Position numbers and translations under genes: made by a program. The notes beneath the pieces were generated by a model. The model saw only the letters and a list, made by a program, of their open reading frames with translations, did no database searches and was not told the origin of the DNA. A stretch of DNA of 64,000 nucleotides from DASXHD01 sp036488725. GTDB taxonomy: Bacteria > Myxococcota_A > Polyangia > Polyangiales > Polyangiaceae. Below are positions 61,735-64,000 of the stretch, piece after piece (the first letter of the stretch is position 1; each line of letters starts with the position of its first letter). The stretch covers positions 62,001 to 126,000 of the forward strand of contig DASXHD010000003.1 of assembly GCA_036488725.1 (NCBI GenBank). The letters are read 5' to 3'.

Positions 61735-63111
61735 ATGGCACGCGCGCATTTGCTGGTCGTCGACGACGAGCCCGCGATTCTGACGACGCTCCAAAAAGCG
61801 CTCTCGCTCGAGGGCTACGCGGTCGACGTCGCGGGCGGCGTGAAAATCGCCGACGAAAGACTGAAAAAGCGCACTTACGATCTGTGCATCTTCGACGTCG
61901 CGCTGCCCGACGGCGACGGTCTCTCGATTTTGCGCTCGATGCGCGCGAACAAGCTCGAGACGCCGGTCATCATGATGAGCGGCCACGCGACGATCGACGT
62001 CGCCGTGCAAGCCACGCGGCTCGGCGCGCTGAGCTTTCTCGAAAAACCGCTGAACACCGACGCGCTCCTCATCAACGTGGAGACCGCGCTGCGGCTCGAT
62101 CGCGCCGAGGCCGAAGCCAAAGAGCTTCGCGAGCGCGCTGGAACGGGCGAGCTCGTCGGCGACAGCCCCGCGATCAAAAAGCTGATGGAGCAAATCGCTC
62201 GCGCCGCCAAGACGCAAGCGACGGTGCTCGTCACCGGCGAGCGCGGCACGGGCAAGGAGCTCGTCGCGCGCGCGATTCATCAAATGTCGCCGCGCGCCAA
62301 AGGTCCGCTCGAAAAACTGAACTGCGCGGCGCTTCCGAGCGAGCTCATCGAGAGCGAGCTCTTCGGGCACGAGGCCGGCGCGTTCACAGGCGCGACCAAA
62401 CAGCGCCGCGGAAAATTCGAGCGCGCGAGCGGCGGCACGCTCTTCCTCGACGAAGTCGGCGACATGCCGCTCGCCGCGCAAGCCAAGCTCTTGCGCGTTT
62501 TGCAGGAGCGCGAGATCGAGCGTGTCGGCGGGAGCGAAACGTTCAAAGTCGACGCGCGCGTCGTCGCCGCGACCAACAAAGATCTCGTCGCCGCGTGCGA
62601 CAAAGCCGAGTTCCGTCCGGATTTGTACGATCGACTGAACGTGCTCCCGCTCGCGATCCCGCCGCTCCGCGCGCGCCGCGAGGACATCCCGGTCCTCGCG
62701 CGTCACTTCCTCGAAGCGGCCGCGCGCCAAAACGATCGCCGCGGCATGCGCATCGACGACGCCGCGATCGCGGTCCTCGCCGGCTACTCGTTTCCCGGCA
62801 ACGTGCGCGAGCTCAAAAATTTGATCGAGCGACTGGTCATCCTCACGCCGGACGATGTCATCGCCGCCGACGACGTGAAGACGTGCCTCCCCGGCGCCGG
62901 AGGGCCCAAGGCGGCGGGTCTCTATCGCGCCGGCGTCCCGTTTCGCGTGCTCGTCGAAGAAGCCGAGCGAACGATCTTGCAGGAAGCGATGGCCCATCAC
63001 GGCGGCCAAATGTCCGCGACCGCCCGGGCGCTCGACCTCGAACGAAGCCACCTCTACAAGAAGGCGCGCTCGCTCGGGCTGCGCGACAAAGAAGACAAAG
63101 ACGAAGAGTAG
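61735..63111 (+). CDS. NtrC-family sigma-54-dependent response regulator
   Basis: Transcription activator of 458 residues. Receiver domain with Asp54 phosphorylation site in 'LCIFDVALPDGDG'; AAA+ domain with Walker A GERGTGKE (168-175), sigma-54 contact loop GAFTGA (215-220) and Walker B LFLDE (236-240); R-finger region 'FRPDLYDRLNVLPL'. The C-terminal Fis-type helix-turn-helix 'GGQMSATARALDLERSHLYK' is intact. No sensor kinase adjacent. Likely target: the divergent TPR/DUF58/VWA operon, by position only. Confidence 0.95.
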   Translation: MARAHLLVVDDEPAILTTLQKALSLEGYAVDVAGGVKIADERLKKRTYDLCIFDVALPDGDGLSILRSMRANKLETPVIMMSGHATIDVAVQATRLGALSFLEKPLNTDALLINVETALRLDRAEAEAKELRERAGTGELVGDSPAIKKLMEQIARAAKTQATVLVTGERGTGKELVARAIHQMSPRAKGPLEKLNCAALPSELIESELFGHEAGAFTGATKQRRGKFERASGGTLFLDEVGDMPLAAQAKLLRVLQEREIERVGGSETFKVDARVVAATNKDLVAACDKAEFRPDLYDRLNVLPLAIPPLRARREDIPVLARHFLEAAARQNDRRGMRIDDAAIAVLAGYSFPGNVRELKNLIERLVILTPDDVIAADDVKTCLPGAGGPKAAGLYRAGVPFRVLVEEAERTILQEAMAHHGGQMSATARALDLERSHLYKKARSLGLRDKEDKDEE

Positions 63112-63154
63112 CCAACGTTGGCGGGAACCTTCGCCCGGCGTTCGACGTAGGTTC

Positions 63155-63337
63155 TTGCGCGATGAGACCGACTCGGGCGATTCCCGCGCTGTTTCTCGTC
63201 GCCGACGGCAAGTCCACGCCCGCCGCTGCGTTCGTGTTGCCGCCGCTCGTCGCGCTCTCCGCGTCGTCGGCGCGACGGTCTTTGCGCTCGGGTTGGCGGG
63301 CAGCGTGGCGCTCCTCGTCTGGGCGCCGCGCATCTGA
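63155..63337 (+). CDS. possible small membrane protein (uncertain frame)
   Basis: A short frame with a TTG start encodes 60 residues, Arg-rich first and ending in a convincing membrane helix ('VVGATVFALGLAGSVALLVW'). An overlapping ATG frame from 63162 ('MRPTRAIPALFLVADGKSTP') looks better at its start but loses coding character after about 30 codons. Either a small gene or the two halves of a frameshifted one. Evidence is weak. Confidence 0.3.
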   Translation: MRDETDSGDSRAVSRRRRQVHARRCVRVAAARRALRVVGATVFALGLAGSVALLVWAPRI

Positions 63338-63787
63338 TCAAAAGAGCTCGGCGCGGCGCTTGCGAAGAACGACGCGGCCGCTGTGCGCTTCGCAGCTGTA
63401 TTTCGTCGCGGCGAGCGGGCTTCGAAGGACGCAGTCGCACGTCGGCGTTCCTTCGCAGTCGGGCGGGACGACGCGGCACGCGGGCGCGCCGACGTCGATG
63501 CAGAATTCTTCCGGCGCGCACGCGTCGCACGCGGGCACGGCGCGCGGCGGCAAGAGCGTGATGCGCCCGTCGTCGTCGCGGCACGCGTCGGAGCGATCGC
63601 CGACGCACGCGCACGTCGGACGCTCGCCGCACGACGCCGGGAGCGCGAGACACTCGGCGCGACCGGGCGTGACTTTGCAGTACTCGCTCGGTCGACACGC
63701 GCACGAATCGGCGACGTCGAGCGGGCGGTACTGCGCATGACAACAAATCGACGCCGCGAGCGCGACGCCGACGAGGATCTTCCGCAC
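63338..63787 (-). CDS. Cys-rich hypothetical secreted protein
   Basis: Predicted exported protein of 149 residues with signal MRKILVGVALAASICC and about eighteen Cys in two similar halves ('CACRPSEYCKVTPGRAEC', 'CACVGDRSDACRDDDG', 'CDACAPEEFCIDVGAPAC', 'CDCVLRSPLAATKYSCE'). The halves share the order of Cys and look like a duplicated disulfide-rich module. Possibly a lipoprotein. Function unknown. Confidence 0.75.
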   Translation of the reverse strand: MRKILVGVALAASICCHAQYRPLDVADSCACRPSEYCKVTPGRAECLALPASCGERPTCACVGDRSDACRDDDGRITLLPPRAVPACDACAPEEFCIDVGAPACRVVPPDCEGTPTCDCVLRSPLAATKYSCEAHSGRVVLRKRRAELF

Positions 63788-63820
63788 GTTGCGTAGACCC
63801 GCGACCGAGCTCGTCCTTGG

Positions 63821-64000
63821 CTACGCTCGTCCGCGCGCGACGAGGTCGGCGGCGGCGGCGGGCCAATCGGGATGCTCGAACGTGAAGCCCGCGGCGACGA
63901 GGCGCCCGGGAACGACGCGGCGGCTCTTGAGAACGAGCTCGGTATCGGTGCGCATCGCCCACGCGCCGAGCTCGAGCATCCACTTCGTCGCCGGCAGCCC
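63821..64000 (-). CDS. TIGR01777-family epimerase-like protein, C-terminal part
   Basis: Only the last 59 codons lie in the window; the gene continues past the right edge. The visible text 'ELVLKSRRVVPGRLVAAGFT' then FEHPDWPAAAADLV matches the C-terminal DUF1731 tail of sugar-nucleotide-epimerase-like proteins ('SqRVvPkrLleaGFrFrhP'). NAD(P)-dependent activity is inferred from the family. Confidence 0.75.
   Translation of the reverse strand, partial: GLPATKWMLELGAWAMRTDTELVLKSRRVVPGRLVAAGFTFEHPDWPAAAADLVARGRA

Noticed and set aside
63162..63740. Long plus-strand frame from ATG 63162 into the Cys-rich gene region
   Set aside because: Coding character fades after about 30 codons and the rest lies opposite the clear Cys-rich secreted protein gene.

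Overview
The window is very GC-rich bacterial DNA with densely packed genes, many ATGA or GTGA start/stop overlaps, GTG and TTG starts and strong G/C in third codon positions. The content points to a myxobacterium (Myxococcota, probably Polyangiales). It has two eukaryotic-type Ser/Thr kinases, many lipoproteins with Asp/Ala-rich linkers after the lipobox, the cysteine-rich 'ETDVDCGG' surface-protein motif, beta-propeller lipoproteins, an NtrC-type activator and scattered histidine kinases. The taxon is inferred from gene content only; there is no rRNA or other marker here.

Layout. 1-5.5 kb: tripartite RND efflux operon (adaptor, two permeases; the second runs off the left edge). 5.5-9.8 kb: two head-to-head alpha/beta hydrolases, a beta-propeller lipoprotein, a metallophosphoesterase lipoprotein and a PAP2 phosphatase. 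9.8-16.9 kb: a defence-type island. A type I restriction system has been gutted: an hsdR stub with frameshifts, and an hsdM start fused to an hsdS end. The genes lodged in it remain intact: an AlbA_2/HATPase protein, a small 'KGLD' protein, an Abi_C abortive-infection protein and an Mrr-type nuclease. Paired palindromic repeats punctuate the island and supply the stop codons of some of its genes. 16.9-20.5 kb: housekeeping run uppS-cdsA-glutamate dehydrogenase, preceded by a GST. 20.6-29.7 kb: Ser/Thr kinase, repeat lipoprotein, a fused ammonia-lyase/BKACE enzyme overlapping trpE, an NAD(P)-binding protein and small lipoproteins.

29.7-42 kb: two overlapping sensor kinase genes (the second with a degraded ATPase domain), a phosphoesterase fused to a CuA-type copper domain, an ECF sigma/anti-sigma pair, thiolase, MaoC-type hydratase, a lone SctT/FliR export protein, an O-methyltransferase and a TraB/GumN lipoprotein. 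42-52.5 kb: kinase with zinc ribbon plus an outer-membrane-like protein, then a trehalose block (GH15 hydrolase, otsA, otsB) next to uvrB. 52.6-64 kb: ferritin-like protein, a short HutF, and a TPR/DUF58/beta-propeller/VWA cluster divergent from an NtrC-type regulator. The right edge holds Cys-rich and epimerase-like fragments.

No rRNA, tRNA, CRISPR array or complete insertion sequence was seen. The least ordinary material is the gutted type I locus with its repeats, and the domain fusions at 24-25 kb and 33.4-34.6 kb.
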